Source of the DNA: Macrolepiota albuminosa
Taxonomy: Eukaryota > Basidiomycota > Agaricomycetes > Agaricales > Agaricaceae
Direction: 5' to 3'
Assembly (NCBI GenBank): GCA_027475525.1
Contig: JAMWFC010000055.1
Coordinates: 310,001-374,000 of the forward strand
Length of the DNA stretch: 64,000 nt
Below are positions 42,128 to 54,289 of the stretch, in pieces. The translations under genes and the position numbers were made by a program. Within the stretch, counting starts at the first letter, position 1. Each line of letters begins with the position of its first letter. The notes beneath the pieces are model-generated. The model saw only the letters and a list, made by a program, of their open reading frames with translations, did not search any database and was not told the origin of the DNA.

Positions 42128-42770
42128 GACAGAAAAAAAGTACGTAAAAGAATGTGACTGAATTGTCAGCCACCCCAACACATTTTTTGATGGAGATCAA
42201 GTCATACATCAGCCTTTTTTGGTATCTATGTTTCTGACATGCCTCCACTTTGGCAATCCAGACAGAGCCAAGGTGTGTAGTCAAGTTCTTGCTTCTCAAG
42301 TTCTCACCCATTTGAGTTTTAGGGCTCAAAAGACGTGTTCCAGTCTGATCTGGTGGTCAAAATTTTTTCGTTCCATCTTAAGCAAGCATCTGGGGCAGTG
42401 AAGGACTATGAGGTACCTGTTGGTGGTCTTGCATTGTGCACAGCAGCAGTATGTTTGTATCTATGGCTAGACAACTATTATCTGACCAATAATTATAGAT
42501 GGAGCGAGCCCTTAATCTGTAGGCCAGCGGCAATGACCCTCAAAACTCGAAACGCAACGAACTTAATCAGCACAAAAAGAAGTTTGGAGGCGATGTCTGG
42601 ATTTCATGCACTGCTGGCTATGCGTCACTTGCGGGTGGATTAGATGAACAGTGGGCTGATATTGTTGAGGCAGCTCAAGCCTGTATTCCATCTCGTACAT
42701 TAAATGCCATCCCAGATGATGAGCTGAGGGCAGCGCTCTCGCTTTGGTAAGTTTCTCTTGCATTCTAAAT
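42128..42770 (+). pseudogene. Exon-like fragment of unknown gene
   Basis: Plus strand 42545-42749 reads KRNELNQHKKKFGGDVWISC, then TAGYASLAGGLDEQWADIVE and PDDELRAALSLW, ending at a plausible GTAAGT donor. Upstream 42398-42460 reads AVKDYEVPVGGLALCTAAVC in a nearby frame. The pieces look like a decayed spliced gene running opposite to the gene at 39770-42127. No family is recognised, and the repeat block at 42771 follows immediately. Confidence 0.35.
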
Positions 42771-44330
42771 TACGAGCTACGATTCGTGCCTTCGGCACGA
42801 ATTTCATAGCTCGTTGGGGGCTTCGCCCCCAAACCCCCCCCAACTAAGCCTCCACCCTAACCTCACTTCGTTCGGTTAGGGCTCCAAGTATGTATAGAGA
42901 ACTCAGTGCTTAATCCCAGCCTCAACCTCACTTCGTTCGGTTAAGGCCTCGGTATTTCACAACTCAATGCTTAATCCCAGCCTCAACCTCACTTCGTTCG
43001 GTTAAGGCCTCGGTATTCTTCAACTCAGTCCCTTCCACAACTTTCAAAGCATTATTGTAAGCTAAATTGAATTTTTCTTGAATTTTTTGGATTTTATTAA
43101 GCATTTATAAATCTCCAAAAAACTAAAATCAGTGTATCAGTAGCCTTTGAATTTTTCCTGATTTTTGAGTGATTTTCCTGGGGTCTTTGAGCATTTTCTA
43201 CTAACATCTTCTGGAAAACAGACCAATTGAGTTTTTCTGAAATTTTTCACATTTTCCTGAGCATTTTATAAATCTCAGAAAAACTCAAGTCAGTGTATCA
43301 GTAGGCCTCGAATTTTTTCTGATTTTTCAGTGATTTTATCTCAATTTTCTAAGCATTTCTAATGCTGAAATGAGCCAACTCTTATGTTGTTACCCTAAAA
43401 GGAAGGTTCTTGGTCAGCCTTTGTCAGCATTAGTTTTTCCCAGGCGTCGTCCCATATATTATAGACGAGCTACGATTCGTGCCTTCGGCACGAATTTCGT
43501 AGCTCGTTGGGGGCTTCGCCCCCAAACCCCCCCCAACTAAGCCTCCACCCTAACCTCACTTCGTTCGGTTAGGGCTCCAAGTATGTATAGAAAACTCAGT
43601 GCTCATTCCCGGCCTCAACCTCACTTCGTTCCTCACTTCGTTCGGTTAGGGCTCCAAGTATGTATAGAAAACTCAGTGCTCATTCCCGGCCTCAACCTCA
43701 CTTCGTTCGGTTAAGGCCTCGGCATTCCACAACTCAGTGCTCATTCCCGGCCTCAACCTCACTTCGTTCGGTTAAGGCCTCGGCATTCCACAACTCAGTG
43801 CTCATTCCCGGCCTCAACCTCACTTCGTTCGGTTAAGGCCTCGGCATTCCACAACTCAGTGCTCATTCCCGGCCTCAACCTCACTTCGTTCGGTTAAGGC
43901 CTCGGCATTCCACAACTCAGTGCTCATTCCCGGCCTCCACCTCACTTCGTTCGGTTAAGGCCTCGGCATTCCACAACTCAGTGCTCAATCCTGGCCTCCA
44001 CCTCACTTCGTTCGGTTAAGGCCTCGGTCTTCCACCACTCAGTGCTCAATCCCAGTTTGCCTCAACTCTCAGAGCATTATTGTAAGCTAAATTGAATTTT
44101 TCTTGAATTTTTCAGATTTCTTTAAGCATTTATAAATCTCAGAAAAACTCAAGTCAGTGTATCAGTAGGCCTCGAATTTTTTCTGATTTTTCAGTGATTT
44201 TATCTGAATTTTCTAAGCATTTCTAATGCTGAAATGAGCCAACTCTTATGTTATTACCCTAAAAGGAAGGTTCTTGGTCAGCCTTGGTCAGCATCACATT
44301 TTCCCAGGCGTCGTCCCATTATATAGAGAT
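42771..44330. repeat. Hairpin-rich duplicated block with 61-bp minisatellite
   Basis: Two related units (42774-43463 and 43467-44325) each start with the hairpin ATTCGTGCC-TTC-GGCACGAAT framed by GAGCTA/TAGCTC. Then come TTGGGGGC-TTC-GCCCCCAA and CCTAACC...GGTTAGG, and the unit closes with CCCAGGCGTCGTCCCAT. Between them lies a tandem array of 61 bp units, each with an imperfect GCCTCAACC/GGTTAAGGC stem. Unit starts are 42902, 42963, 43024 in the first block and 43672, 43733, 43794, 43855, 43916, 43977 in the second. AT-rich GAATTTTTC-type sequence follows each array. No coding potential. One 77-bp duplication lies at 43554-43707. Confidence 0.85.
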
Positions 44331-44988
44331 CCTGAACTTATTGTTACGTTCTAAGAGATTGATTATAGTATAGTAGTACAGACACTAGCCTTCATCCATG
44401 TATCTAGTTGTTCAAAACACAAAATCTAGTTCTAGTGATTGACTAAATTGCTGAATAGAAGCGAGTGGAATTGCACTAGAATTGGGCATGTACTGTTAGG
44501 GCTAATCTGAGATCTAGTTTAGTAGAGTCGATAGGTTATATAGCCCTAGGGGATCTAGCGCATTCCCATTTTCCTGATGTACATTTGGTCAAAATTTCCT
44601 CTCAAATCCGCTAAGGTTTCTCGGGAGCTTCCCGGGGCCTCAGTATAGTAACGATGTTTGTTCTAATGGGACAGGTAGTCCAACTGGTTCGTCGAGTGCA
44701 ATTCCGACGTGTTCCATTTTAGGCAAAACGTTACCCGGACCGTCTCATTATTTTCAGGTCCTCTCGGATATTCCCAGAGCCAGTTTTTACTGGGCGTCAA
44801 GGTCGAAATCGTATCATGTTAGCAAGCTCCCAGTTCTAGGTGAGGACTGGAAGTAATCAAAAAAATAGATTCGTAAGCAAAGTGCCTCCCTCATCTTCCT
44901 TACGGGAAAATGAGTGTTTGGCGGGAGCAATGACGATAAACATTACTCAGTGAAGGGTCAGGTACCAAGCTTGATTTCTTCACTGGCA
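44331..44988. other. Intergenic region upstream of REI1
   Basis: About 660 bp without a supported gene or repeat match. It probably holds the REI1 promoter; I see no clear TATA box. Confidence 0.5.
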
Positions 44989-46388
44989 ATGGATTCTCCT
45001 CCTCAAGTCTTATTTACCTGCCTCTCATGTTCTATCGCTTTCGTTTCAGCTGAAGAACAACGTATGACTTGTTTTGGTTTCTCAGCGATCTACTAACGTC
45101 TCTTACCGATAGGGGATCACTATCGTTCCGATTTTCATAGGTACAACATGAAGCGTCGAGTAGCCTCTCTCCCCCCAGTGAGCGCTGCTGTTTTTGACAA
45201 TAAGGTCTTGGAACGCAGAGCGGAAACTGCAATTGTGGCGCCAACGAAAGGTTTCGCTTGCAGCATATGCAAGTAAGCATACCTCTTTCGTGGAGTTACT
45301 CAGTCCTAAACTCGTTGTAGCAAAGTATATGTTTCTGAAGGTGCATACCATTCGCATGTAAATTCCAAGAAGCACAAGGAAAATGAGGCCAATGCCCCAT
45401 CTCTCAAGCGTCTCACAGAAGTTGAACGGATGATAGACGAAAAGATAGCTGTTGCACCTGAACATCTTTCATCGTCTCATTGTCTTTTTTGCTTCTTTGA
45501 GGCCGAAGCTCTCGAGGACAATCTCGTCCACATGTCCCAAGTTCACTCGTTCTTCATTCCCGATGCAGATTACTTGGTCGACATCTCTGGTTTAATCACA
45601 TATCTCGGGGAAAAAATCGCTGTTGGAAACGTTTGTATCTTTTGCAATGACAAAGGACGCGAGTTTCGATCCATTGAAGCTGTCAGGAAACACATGATCG
45701 ATAAGAGCCATTGTAAAATTGCTTACGACTCTGCCGATGACCGCCTCGAGATATCCGGTTTTTATGACTTCACAAGTTCCTATCCAGATGCTGAATCGAG
45801 GAAAAAAAGAGAAAGTGTCATGATAAACGACCAGGACTGGGAAGATGCTGAGAGCGGTGATGAAAGCGAAGCAGATGAAGTTATTGATGCAGTGGCTTCT
45901 GAAGGACCAGGATCTGACTCTGACTCTGATGATAGTATTCCAGACAACCAGATTTCGTATGGTGATTCTCAGTTTGAGCTTGTGTTACCATCAGGAGCCA
46001 GGATAGGCCATCGCTCAATGCGGCGTTATTATGCACAAGCCTTTCCTTCGGGTCCTAGCAAGCCTGTCGACCCTAATTCTGGGGCAGCACTTGTTCGTCG
46101 TCTTCTTGCAGATAAGAATTCGGCTCTTGTACCTCGCAAAGCAGGGTTCGGCGCGTTCGGATCTGGCCTGGAGGTCGTTAAAGCGAAGAATCGTGGCGAA
46201 GCTCGTGAAGCGGGCCGGCATGTTAAAGAGTTCAGAGACCAGAAACGGCGCGAGGACTTCAAGACTAAAGTTGCTTTCATACATAACTCACAAAAACATT
46301 TTAGGGATGCTTGTGAGTGTAATCTTTCCTTTTGTGTCAGCAAGATTCTCACCTCTATTGGCTCGGCCTTAGTATTACAGGTCAGTAA
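44989..46388 (+). CDS. REI1: Rei1/ZNF622-type cytoplasmic 60S biogenesis factor
   Basis: Four exons: 44989-45061, 45113-45272, 45321-46312 and 46381-46388 (1233 nt, 410 aa). Two N-terminal C2H2 fingers are seen: CLSC...H-x5-H, spanning the first intron, and CSICNKVYVSEGAYHSHVNS. Two further fingers begin CLFCFFEAEAL and CIFCNDKGREF. The Rei1 hallmark GFYDFTSSYPD, an acidic linker and the RRYYAQAF region follow. Splicing the 68-bp last intron gives the short end HFRDACQ, close to the HFRDPLLQ end of known members; without splicing the frame runs 24 codons further. Rei1 acts in the cytosol late in 60S subunit maturation, helping release and recycle Arx1-Alb1. The first intron has a TACTAAC branch point. 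It converges with RAX2, 180 bp apart. Confidence 0.9.
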
Positions 46389-46568
46389 AAATCTTTTCTA
46401 CAGTGATCTTCTGAATGCCAACCCCAATTATATATGCAGTAATCACTTTATTAGACGCTGATTCGTGGTGTGCCCTTCACAGTATTGAAATGTTGTAATA
46501 ACAATATATGCACTAAAAGGATGACCAAAGCTAGGGTATCATAGTGTTATAGACGAGGAGAACATGTT

Positions 46569-49500
46569 CTAATACAAATACGCGGCTGGGACTACACCCT
46601 CTTTGCCTGTACGCACATCTCGAGCATACCACCAGCTGAATGATGCAAATAAACATGTTTGAATCTAGACCAAAAAAAAACAACATACGCAAGATCTCGA
46701 TCGTCTAACACTTCAAGTTCCGCGCCTGCTGATATTGGTAACTCACCCTCGCCAGCGCCGTCGAAGGAATATCGAGCATGTGCCGGCCGACTAGTCTCTT
46801 CTGCCAGCATACCACCAACAGCGTCCGACGGTGTCTCAGCACGTATGTAATTGCTGGCGTCAGGCCCGAATGGATCATGATTATCGTGATTGATCTCTTC
46901 TTCTTTCTCGGTTGTGTAAGGCCCAGTACCCAGAATCGTGGTTCGAGTAGCAGCATTAATGTGCTCAAGTAGCGATGAAGGTCGATAATGGGTCGAGTCA
47001 TCATCATCTTCGGCACCATCAAGTTTCGCTAATTTGTCATCATGTCGTGATAAAAGAGTCCACAAAATTCCAGTCAATGCCAGAAGGAAAACCACACCAG
47101 CAGCAATAGCAATTGAAATTAGAATAACGACTCCGACAGCCAAGAAATCTATCGAAACTCAGCGGCAGGAGTATCGGCCTAACAAAAGCACTCACGGTGT
47201 TGGCTGAAACTAAAAGAGGAAAACGAGCGGAAAAGAGAAGCCACAGCACCCGGAGAGCCGCTTGCCGAACTTGCTTGAACAAAAGGAATGAAATTATGCC
47301 CATCAAACAGGGCTGATGAGGCGTTTCCAAACTTGGAATCAAATAGCAAGCCTGAAAGCATGAGCAACCGATCAGATTCAATTACCCCATTGGCAGAATG
47401 TGTGTCTTGTAAGGGCACCATGGTGAGCTGCGACACAATCGTGCCTCCCCGAAGTGATGACTCTGTGGACTAGTCATAACTAGTTTAAAGGAGAAAAAAA
47501 TGAACAAACCCAAAGTGGTCCACTTGACACCGTTCCAAAACGATAAAAAGAATGAAGAACCATCTGTTGATCTGATTATGATAACTTGATCAATGACAAG
47601 GACAGCTGAAGGAGAACTGCCCACCGTCCAGCAGCAAAGACACTACTAATGTTGCCATTGTTGACCTCGATTGCAGACACTGGTCCAGGCAGTTCTCCAA
47701 CATTACCAAGAGCAACCCAAGTATTGTTGGAAAAACTAAACTGAACAACATTCGAGATAGTATTGTCGAGCAATGCAATAGAGCCGGAGGCAACAAGAAT
47801 ATCTTGATTCTCCTGCGGGAAAAGGTGAATATAGGCAGTACGAAATAGAACAATTTCTTCTTACCCCTCCGAACGCAGTGGAAGCTACTTCTCCTTGGAT
47901 ACCACTTCCAAGAATATTCCATTGTCTAGTAGAGGTATCGTAGGCACAAATCGATTGACAACGAAGGGCGCCTGCGTGAGAAAAAGTTCCTGCCACAATG
48001 ATGGTGTTTTCATTGGAGGACGATTTAGAAACAGAGCGGACAATCACAGGTGAGTTTGAAGATCCCCGAAGAGCCGGCACAGAAGTGTCCCATGTCTCTT
48101 TTGATAGATCAAAAATGGCGAGACCATTTGTATCTGTACCAGGTATCGTGAATTCACCTCCGACGTAGAGCAAGTTTCCATCGATGAGGAGAGAGCGCAC
48201 AGTTCCATTAATTTGAGATCCTTGTAAACTCTGAATTGTGGCAGTTGTGGGATCATAGAGAGCTATGGCCTCTGATGCAGTGGACGACTCAGAAACCACG
48301 AAGGAGAAGTTTCCGCCGATGATGGCAACTTCAACCGATGAAGATGAATTGGTCCAAAAAGCGCCCGCCAAGACAGCTGGTGCTGGTACGGGAACTGACG
48401 CAGGGAGCGGCGACAATTGAGTTATCGTAGATTGCCTGGAAAACAACTTCGACCGGAGCAAATGTGACATCCAGGAAGAAGAATTGATTAGAGAGCGACG
48501 ACGCAGTACAATGGGCAGGGAACTTTCTGGAAGGGCGTCGAGTTGTGCTCCAAGGGGTGTAATGACAGGACCAGTTTTACTGTCACCGTTCTTCAGCATA
48601 ACCATGCCGTTAGCGCCAACTTTACGTGCAGCCGCGACATGACCGGCTAAAAGTTGCGTCGAGGATGTCTCGTTTCCGACATGAGTCAAACTTCCCACCA
48701 CAAAGCCTCCACTGTTGACCCAAGTACCTTTTTTTATATCCCATGTAGCCAGACCTGCTGTAGGAACATCTCCGCTGCTCGGAGACGTAGCCAAGACCTG
48801 GGTGAAATTGCCTGCTGCTAGGACTCGACCATTTGCCAAGCTGAGACTATTGACGGGACCATTGAGTCCAGCGCCAAGAGAGCTCCATGAGCCACTTTCG
48901 ACGTTGTACAGTGCAATACCTTTCAGCTTTCCACCCAAAGATCCAGACATTGTATCACTAAAACCTCCGCCGACAAAGAGCTGATCACCGTCGAGCAGCA
49001 AACATGTCACCGGGCCGTTGAGGCCGTCATCGGAAAGGGACGACAGCGCACCGCCTTTGAACGCGACTAGATTGGCTGAACCCGACGCGAGACCTGAAGA
49101 TAGCGTGAAATTACCCCCTAGATAGATACTCCCCGAGGGATGGTGGACAATAGTCGTGATGGCAGATGGGTTAGCAAATGACAATCCGCTACTACCTCCA
49201 GCTCCCTTAAATATATCCATTCCAATCACGTCCAGGGCGGTCAGAGTTGAGTTCGGAAGGGTTTTCGTTGCGTCAGCATCAGTGATCGTGAAACTTCGTG
49301 GCCACTCAAAGAAACCGAATCCACTGTTCGTTCCTTGAGCAGAGCCCGAAGTACTTTCAGGACTATTTGACGTCGAGGTTCCAACGCTCTTAAGTACCAG
49401 TTGTACTCTATCAGCCACAATCTCATATTTCGTACCTTGTCCCAAACCAACCGGGTTGTCCGCAAGAGTCATGGTTACTATTGCAACAAAGTCAGGAGAG

Positions 49501-51101
49501 GAGGGTAAAACTGGACCACTGTATACAAGGACAACGGCATCATCTTCATTCTGCTGACTGATAGTTGCAACACTCGGTTGGAGGCCCTCCCCGGGGAAAA
49601 CGGTGACTTTGACAGACGTACGCGAACTACAGTCCTGAAAGCTGGTGCAGCCAGGTACTAGTAAGTTTATATCGTAGTCTCCAGAGGCTGATACGTAGGG
49701 CATCCAAGTAAATGTAGGGCCATTCGCTGTAGACATACCGGCATCGACGTCGGCGACAAGAACTGCTTGTGTTGTACCAGCAATATGTGTATTCGCGAGT
49801 TTAACTATCCAATCCCCGGTGCGGGTTGTATTGGACGGACTCGGCGCAAAACAAGAAATATCGTTGTTGGAATCGACTGAGGACGCGAAGGCTCCAGAAG
49901 AGAGGAGCTGCAGCATATGCAGGCCTGCGGATGTGCCAGTGAACTTCGATAGTTTGATCTGGACACCAGTGATGGTTTGGGTGCTATTGAAAAGGAAGTC
50001 TTGATATAGCAAAGATGAATCAATAGAAAGAGGGCAGGGATCGGAACAACTCTGAGTCTGTCCTGTGATTGGGTCACGATAGTGAAGGGTTTGCACCTCA
50101 TTGTCGGGAATGGTAGTTACACTGTTCCAATAAGTTATAACGAACTGTGTGAGTTCAAAACTCACTCACCTAAAGCCAGAGGTCCCGTGACCACTTTGGA
50201 ACGTATTACCAAGGCGAACACCATTGACAGAGATGAAGGAGAAGGTGCGAACAGTGACAAGTGCCGTAGATGAATCCGCAGCGAACCACGAATTACCGGC
50301 ACCATCGGCACCTGACGGACAAAGGATGTTCCGGATGTTGTCGAACTGGGGATCAGAGGTAGAAGGAGAACCGTCGACCTGTGCATTTTCCAGAGGAATA
50401 GGAACGAGCGAGGATGAGAATGGCGTAGCGCCCTGTGAGAAGGGAACGTTGGGATTGTTAGTGCCGTTTAACGCTGTGCCATCTCCGGGAAACGTGGTGA
50501 AGAATGAACCGGCGAAAAAAATGCTTGAGTCGGATGTATTCGTTGTAATAGAAAGGACTTTTGCTTGTGCACCCGATAAACCGACGAAAGGGGGATGTGA
50601 CCAAGCCCCCGCTTTGGGATCCCATACAGCGACATTCGACCCCGGGGAGGAAAAAGTTCCGCCTACCCAGACCTTGTTGTCTGTTGTATCACAGAATGCG
50701 GAATGAACTTCACCGTTGGGGCCGTTTGAACCAAGCGGCGCCCATGATCCGGAAGACGGCGTGAAGGACGCGACATTGCTGGCAAAGGCAGGACCAATGG
50801 AAGAAAAACTCCCAGTAACATAGATAGTATCTTTCAAGGTGCAGCTGGCTAAGATGCGACCGCCTATGTTCGTAGACGCGAGACGAGTGAGGGCACCGTC
50901 AGCGTTACGTGAAAATATGGTAGACGTGGCGGGGTCGAAAGGTAGAGAGGAAGAGGCATTCTGGAATAGTTCCAAACCAGTAAACGCGCCAGCGAGGCCA
51001 ACGGTGCCCATGCGATCGAAATCGATGAGTGGAAGGGCGGCGAGGGCAACATTTGAAAAAAGAGAGAACACGAGAACACGATAGGAAGAAGTCGTAAGCA
51101 T
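46569..51101 (-). CDS. RAX2: Rax2-like cortical polarity marker with C-terminal SH3 domain
   Basis: Seven exons: 51101-50170, 50121-47865, 47812-47625, 47571-47510, 47462-47196, 47148-46689 and 46635-46569. All introns are GT-AG, and the total of 4233 nt gives 1410 aa in frame. The N-terminal signal peptide is MLTTSSYRVLVFSLFSNVAL; an in-frame ATG at 51140 is an alternative. The large extracellular part has repeated kelch/beta-propeller-like segments (YVTGSFSSIG, VWVGGTFSSPG, YLGGNFTLSSG, LAAGNFTQV, YVGGEFTIPG). One membrane helix, VVILISIAIAAGVVFLLALT, is followed by a cytosolic tail ending in an SH3-like domain (ARYSFDGAGEGELPI, AGAELEVLDDRD, WWYARDVRTGKEG, VVPAAYLY) split by the last intron. 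Rax2 marks growth or division sites at the plasma membrane. Confidence 0.9.
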
Positions 51102-51321
51102 TACGCAGAAAAGAGGAACATACAGCAAATACGCGGGCAAATGCGTTGGTATCTGGGCTTACGAGTGGAGGCCGGCCTTGACGAGTTGGACGGTGAGGAT
51201 GCAATGGCTCAAAGCTATTAAAGAACACGAGTAATCAACGAGTTGTTGTTATTTCAACTTTCGCACGTGCATGGCTATTCTGGGAGAGGAAAACATTACA
51301 TATTCTAAATATCTCTCATAT

Positions 51322-51883
51322 TCATTCGTCGGCGCCTTTTACAATAAATCTACTTGTATCTACAGTGTCTCCAACGGGCAAGAGGAATGCTGACGATTTC
51401 TCAAATGACCTGTAGACCTCGGTTAACAGGCACCCGTATCTATAAGTCGTCTACTTACTGAGGGTACCGGTAGCGATGTACTAGAGGTGGCCGAGCAGAG
51501 CCAAGCAAGAGCGCCGTGTCGGAATTGTCAGCAGACATAGCCGTGTGCTTTACAGCCAGATTCAATAATCTGTCGCGTGGAGTATAGTACAGCGCCATCC
51601 AACGCGTTAAATACGTATCGTTTGTTGGTTCAGGTGCATATTTGTAAGCTGCAGCGACAAGCAATGCGGCGAGAAATGTGTTTCTCCAAAACGGACCAGT
51701 GAACCCTACTCAACCTGTCAGACGGAAGGAGCCGGAGAGATAGATGGGATGACCTTCTCTGGGATAATGTTCTGTGTGATCCTCTTGGTGGCTGTCATGA
51801 GCAGAAGATGATGCACTACGGCGGTAGACGAGGAAAGCTGCCGGTCGCTGGCGAACCAACAACGCCGCTCTAGCCAGAGACAT
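51322..51883 (-). CDS. Probable complex I 17.8 kDa (NUXM-like) subunit
   Basis: Three exons: 51883-51754, 51705-51459 and 51409-51322 (465 nt, 154 aa). The start MSLARAALLVRQRPAAF and the following Arg/Ser-rich part look like a mitochondrial presequence. A His-rich stretch (HDSHQEDHTEHYP) and one membrane helix (NTFLAALLVAAAYKY) follow. The C-terminal pattern RYRYPQSFEKSS...LPVGDTVD resembles the RFPxxF...PxG end of the fungal NADH dehydrogenase 17.8 kDa subunit. That would make it an accessory membrane-arm subunit of complex I. Donor 51753 (GTCATC) is non-consensus, but joining there gives an uninterrupted, in-frame protein. It lies 221 bp upstream of RAX2 on the same strand. Confidence 0.6.
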
Positions 51884-52826
51884 TGAGGTTGTGTTTTGAA
51901 GAGAAATTCCGATGGATGTAGTTTCAATAAAGCCAAATACAGTCAACACCTACTATCAACTTAATCATGGGTCAGCCGCAATTCGGGGGGAATGGTGGGC
52001 AAAACCGTCAACGTCCCGCGTGCTGAAACGACATTACATTACCTTGCTCTCCAATCTATCTCACTCTTTCTAACACGAGCGAGCCAGTTTCATTTACTCT
52101 TTAGTGACTTAGGCCTCTTCCGGAGTGTACTTTATCATGTCATTCTTTTGCTTGTCAGTTCTGCCTTTGACTCATCCTCTGCACGTGTTAACCATGCTGT
52201 ACGACGCGGATAACACTAGCCGTCTACTCGCGACATTCTTCAGACCCACGCCAGTTAATCTCTGCTGCTCTGTAATTCCTTCTATTTCGAGAGTATCATA
52301 GGTTCTGTATTGCTGGACGCCTCTCCTTGCTCAATGAGCCCTATTCGATGAAGTACCCTGCCTTTGGATCTGCTGCGCTCTCTTTGCTCACAGAGATTTA
52401 AAGTGCTGCGTGGATGTTGACAGTTTCTGATGAGGAGGGGTGGAAAAGGGAGCTGGTTCCACAGCATCATTTATGAAGAGAGAGAGAGTGACGATTTCTG
52501 ATTCTTCTATTGTTAACACGTTGAGATCTGAACCGCGTCATGTGTTCATGAAGAAGGATTGTAAAAGGTTTATTCCTTCCAAGCTAGATGGCAGGTGAAA
52601 GATGGTTGCCCTGTCAGCTGCGAGGTTCGAGCGTTGGAAAGGGTGTGGACTTTGAATGAGGGTGGCTGTGTTGTCACGGGAATCCCTTTTTCCCTGCGAC
52701 TCCCACCCTCAGTGGTCTCGTCGTCTCTTAGCATCGCGTCTTCCCGCAGGAAAGAAAAATATCTTTCTTTTAAAAACAGAGTTAAGCATTAGCTGAACAC
52801 GCCTGTAGATACATCTGGGTTTTATA
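51884..52826. other. Intergenic region
   Basis: About 940 bp. It is upstream of the NUXM-like gene and of the pseudogene at 52827. Only short, unsupported frames are present; a GAGAGAGAG tract lies near 52475. Confidence 0.5.
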
Positions 52827-53561
52827 ATGATCACTTTCACGGTAAACCCATACTCTGAGGTTCCCCCAGACTTCTCGAAAGACGAGTTCAGCTTCACTAG
52901 GCAAGCAGTGAAGCACGGTAGGGAGGGAATGACCGATGAACAAGCAGCTGGAATCTTGTTGGACTCCTGGAAAGAAGCTTTAGAACGTAGAAAAGCTGTG
53001 TGGGAAGCGGAATGAGAAGACAAAGAAGCAGAGTTGAGAGATCAAGGGAATGTGAGAGAAGAACCTCTAAGGAGCCAAGACGAGGAGCATACCTAGTGAT
53101 CCACACGGTCGAGAGCTCAATTGCCCACGAGCGAGGATGGAGGGCCGAACCTAGTAGTCGGAAAACCGGTTCCTGAGGTGATAGAATATCCGCCTGCATG
53201 CTTTGCTATCAAGAAGCTGAGGGAGCGAGAGTACATTGAGCTAAGTTACTTCACCCCAGAGGTCAGAGCTGAAGCGGCCAAAAATGAATCAGTAGCTTCT
53301 AATGACGTCTTCACATTGGCGAAAGAAGATGATATTCTAGCGTTGAAACTGGTTGTGAACTTTAAAGCCAGAGAAGGGCAACTCAGGATGAGGGAACAAG
53401 TATGTATCCCCAGTGAGAAATGGATCCTGAAACATCTGGAAATATCCGAGTATGTCGGCTTCTGTCAGAATTTCATCTGGGCAGGACATCACCAGAAGAC
53501 CCCAGAAAATGAAATGGTTTTCAGAAAATTTTCTGAGCATATCCGGAAATGTACGGGGTGA
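52827..53561 (+). pseudogene. Repetitive Agaricomycete hypothetical protein, with three in-frame stops
   Basis: 52827-53015 (MITFTVNPYSEVPPDFSKDE; AGILLDSWKEALERRKAVW) and 53121-53561 (PACFAIKKLREREYIELSYF, TPEVRAEAAKN, VCIPSEKWILKHLEIS) are in the same reading frame, separated by TGA, TAG and TGA. The layout is a helical Glu/Arg-rich N-part followed by an IxKL...YIELxYFTPE domain. It matches my recollection of a high-copy, mobile-element-associated protein family of Agaricomycetes with no known function. It is non-functional here unless spliced in a way I do not see. Confidence 0.55.
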
Positions 53562-53760
53562 TCTGACACCACACAACTGAATTATCCGTGCTCATCTGAA
53601 ATGATCTGAAATGTACTGATGTTATATTACTATTGATACTACACATGGAATCTAGTGCTGTCTGAAGTATGCTGAATCTGTCTGATGTATACTGCTCTGT
53701 AATAATATACACTAATTGTGAAAGCGCAATCAAATCAATGAGCAGTAAACACAACACAAG
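53562..53760. other. Spacer with TCTGA-rich simple repeat
   Basis: Short AT-rich spacer with repeated ATCTGAAATG/TGTCTGA words. No gene. Confidence 0.4.
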
Positions 53761-53765
53761 GCATG

Positions 53766-54284
53766 TGTAAGGGTGACCTCTAGAGACTGTGGCTCAGTCA
53801 CACAGCTGGCAGAGGGAGATCCAAAGTGTATTAGAGTATGTACTGACAATATCATAATAACTACTTACCTGGCAGAGGGAGATCCAAAGAGAACAAGTCT
53901 AGGGATTTCCTATGCCAGGTTGGACGCTTCTGGGGCTTCTGAAGCATGGGAAACAACTGTACAGTACAACAAAACCTTAAAAACTCAAAAATTGACTAAC
54001 CAAACAACTGTGCAAACAAAGCAGGAAAACTCCGGACTTTAGAAGTCAGAAAGGCAAACTCTGGCTTATATAAGCAGTCTGAAAGCGGTGCTGAAGAGCC
54101 CACACTTGTCTGAATGGTAGCTAAAGAACCAGAGCACCTCAAGGACTGAGAGTAGTACTAACAGATAGTGTTGAAAGAATAGAAACAGTAAAATGAAATA
54201 ATGTCAGAAGAAATAAGAGAATGAATAAAGGGAGAGTGAAGGAATAAGAAGTGAGAAAAGGAAGAAATGAGGAGTCCCCTGACA
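53766..54284. mobile_element. Family D solo LTR (copy 2)
   Basis: 519 bp, TGTAAGGGTGA...CCCCTGACA, flanked by GCATG (53761-53765 and 54285-54289). The palindromic TATA element CTTATATAAG is near 54063. Confidence 0.9.
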
Positions 54285-54289
54285 GCATG

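Noticed and set aside
42774..43600. GGTTAGG-containing hairpins considered as telomere repeats
   Set aside because: Only single TTAGGG-like words occur within hairpins, not tandem TTAGGG arrays.
43672..44037. 61-bp array considered as a CRISPR array
   Set aside because: Units are contiguous with no unique spacers, and the genome is eukaryotic; it is a minisatellite.
46389..46461. Unspliced C-terminal extension of REI1
   Set aside because: Splicing 46313-46380 restores the conserved short C-terminus, so the extension is probably intron read-through.
51992..52213. Plus-strand 73-codon frame between the NUXM-like gene and the pseudogene
   Set aside because: No domain, homology or splice support; composition looks non-coding.
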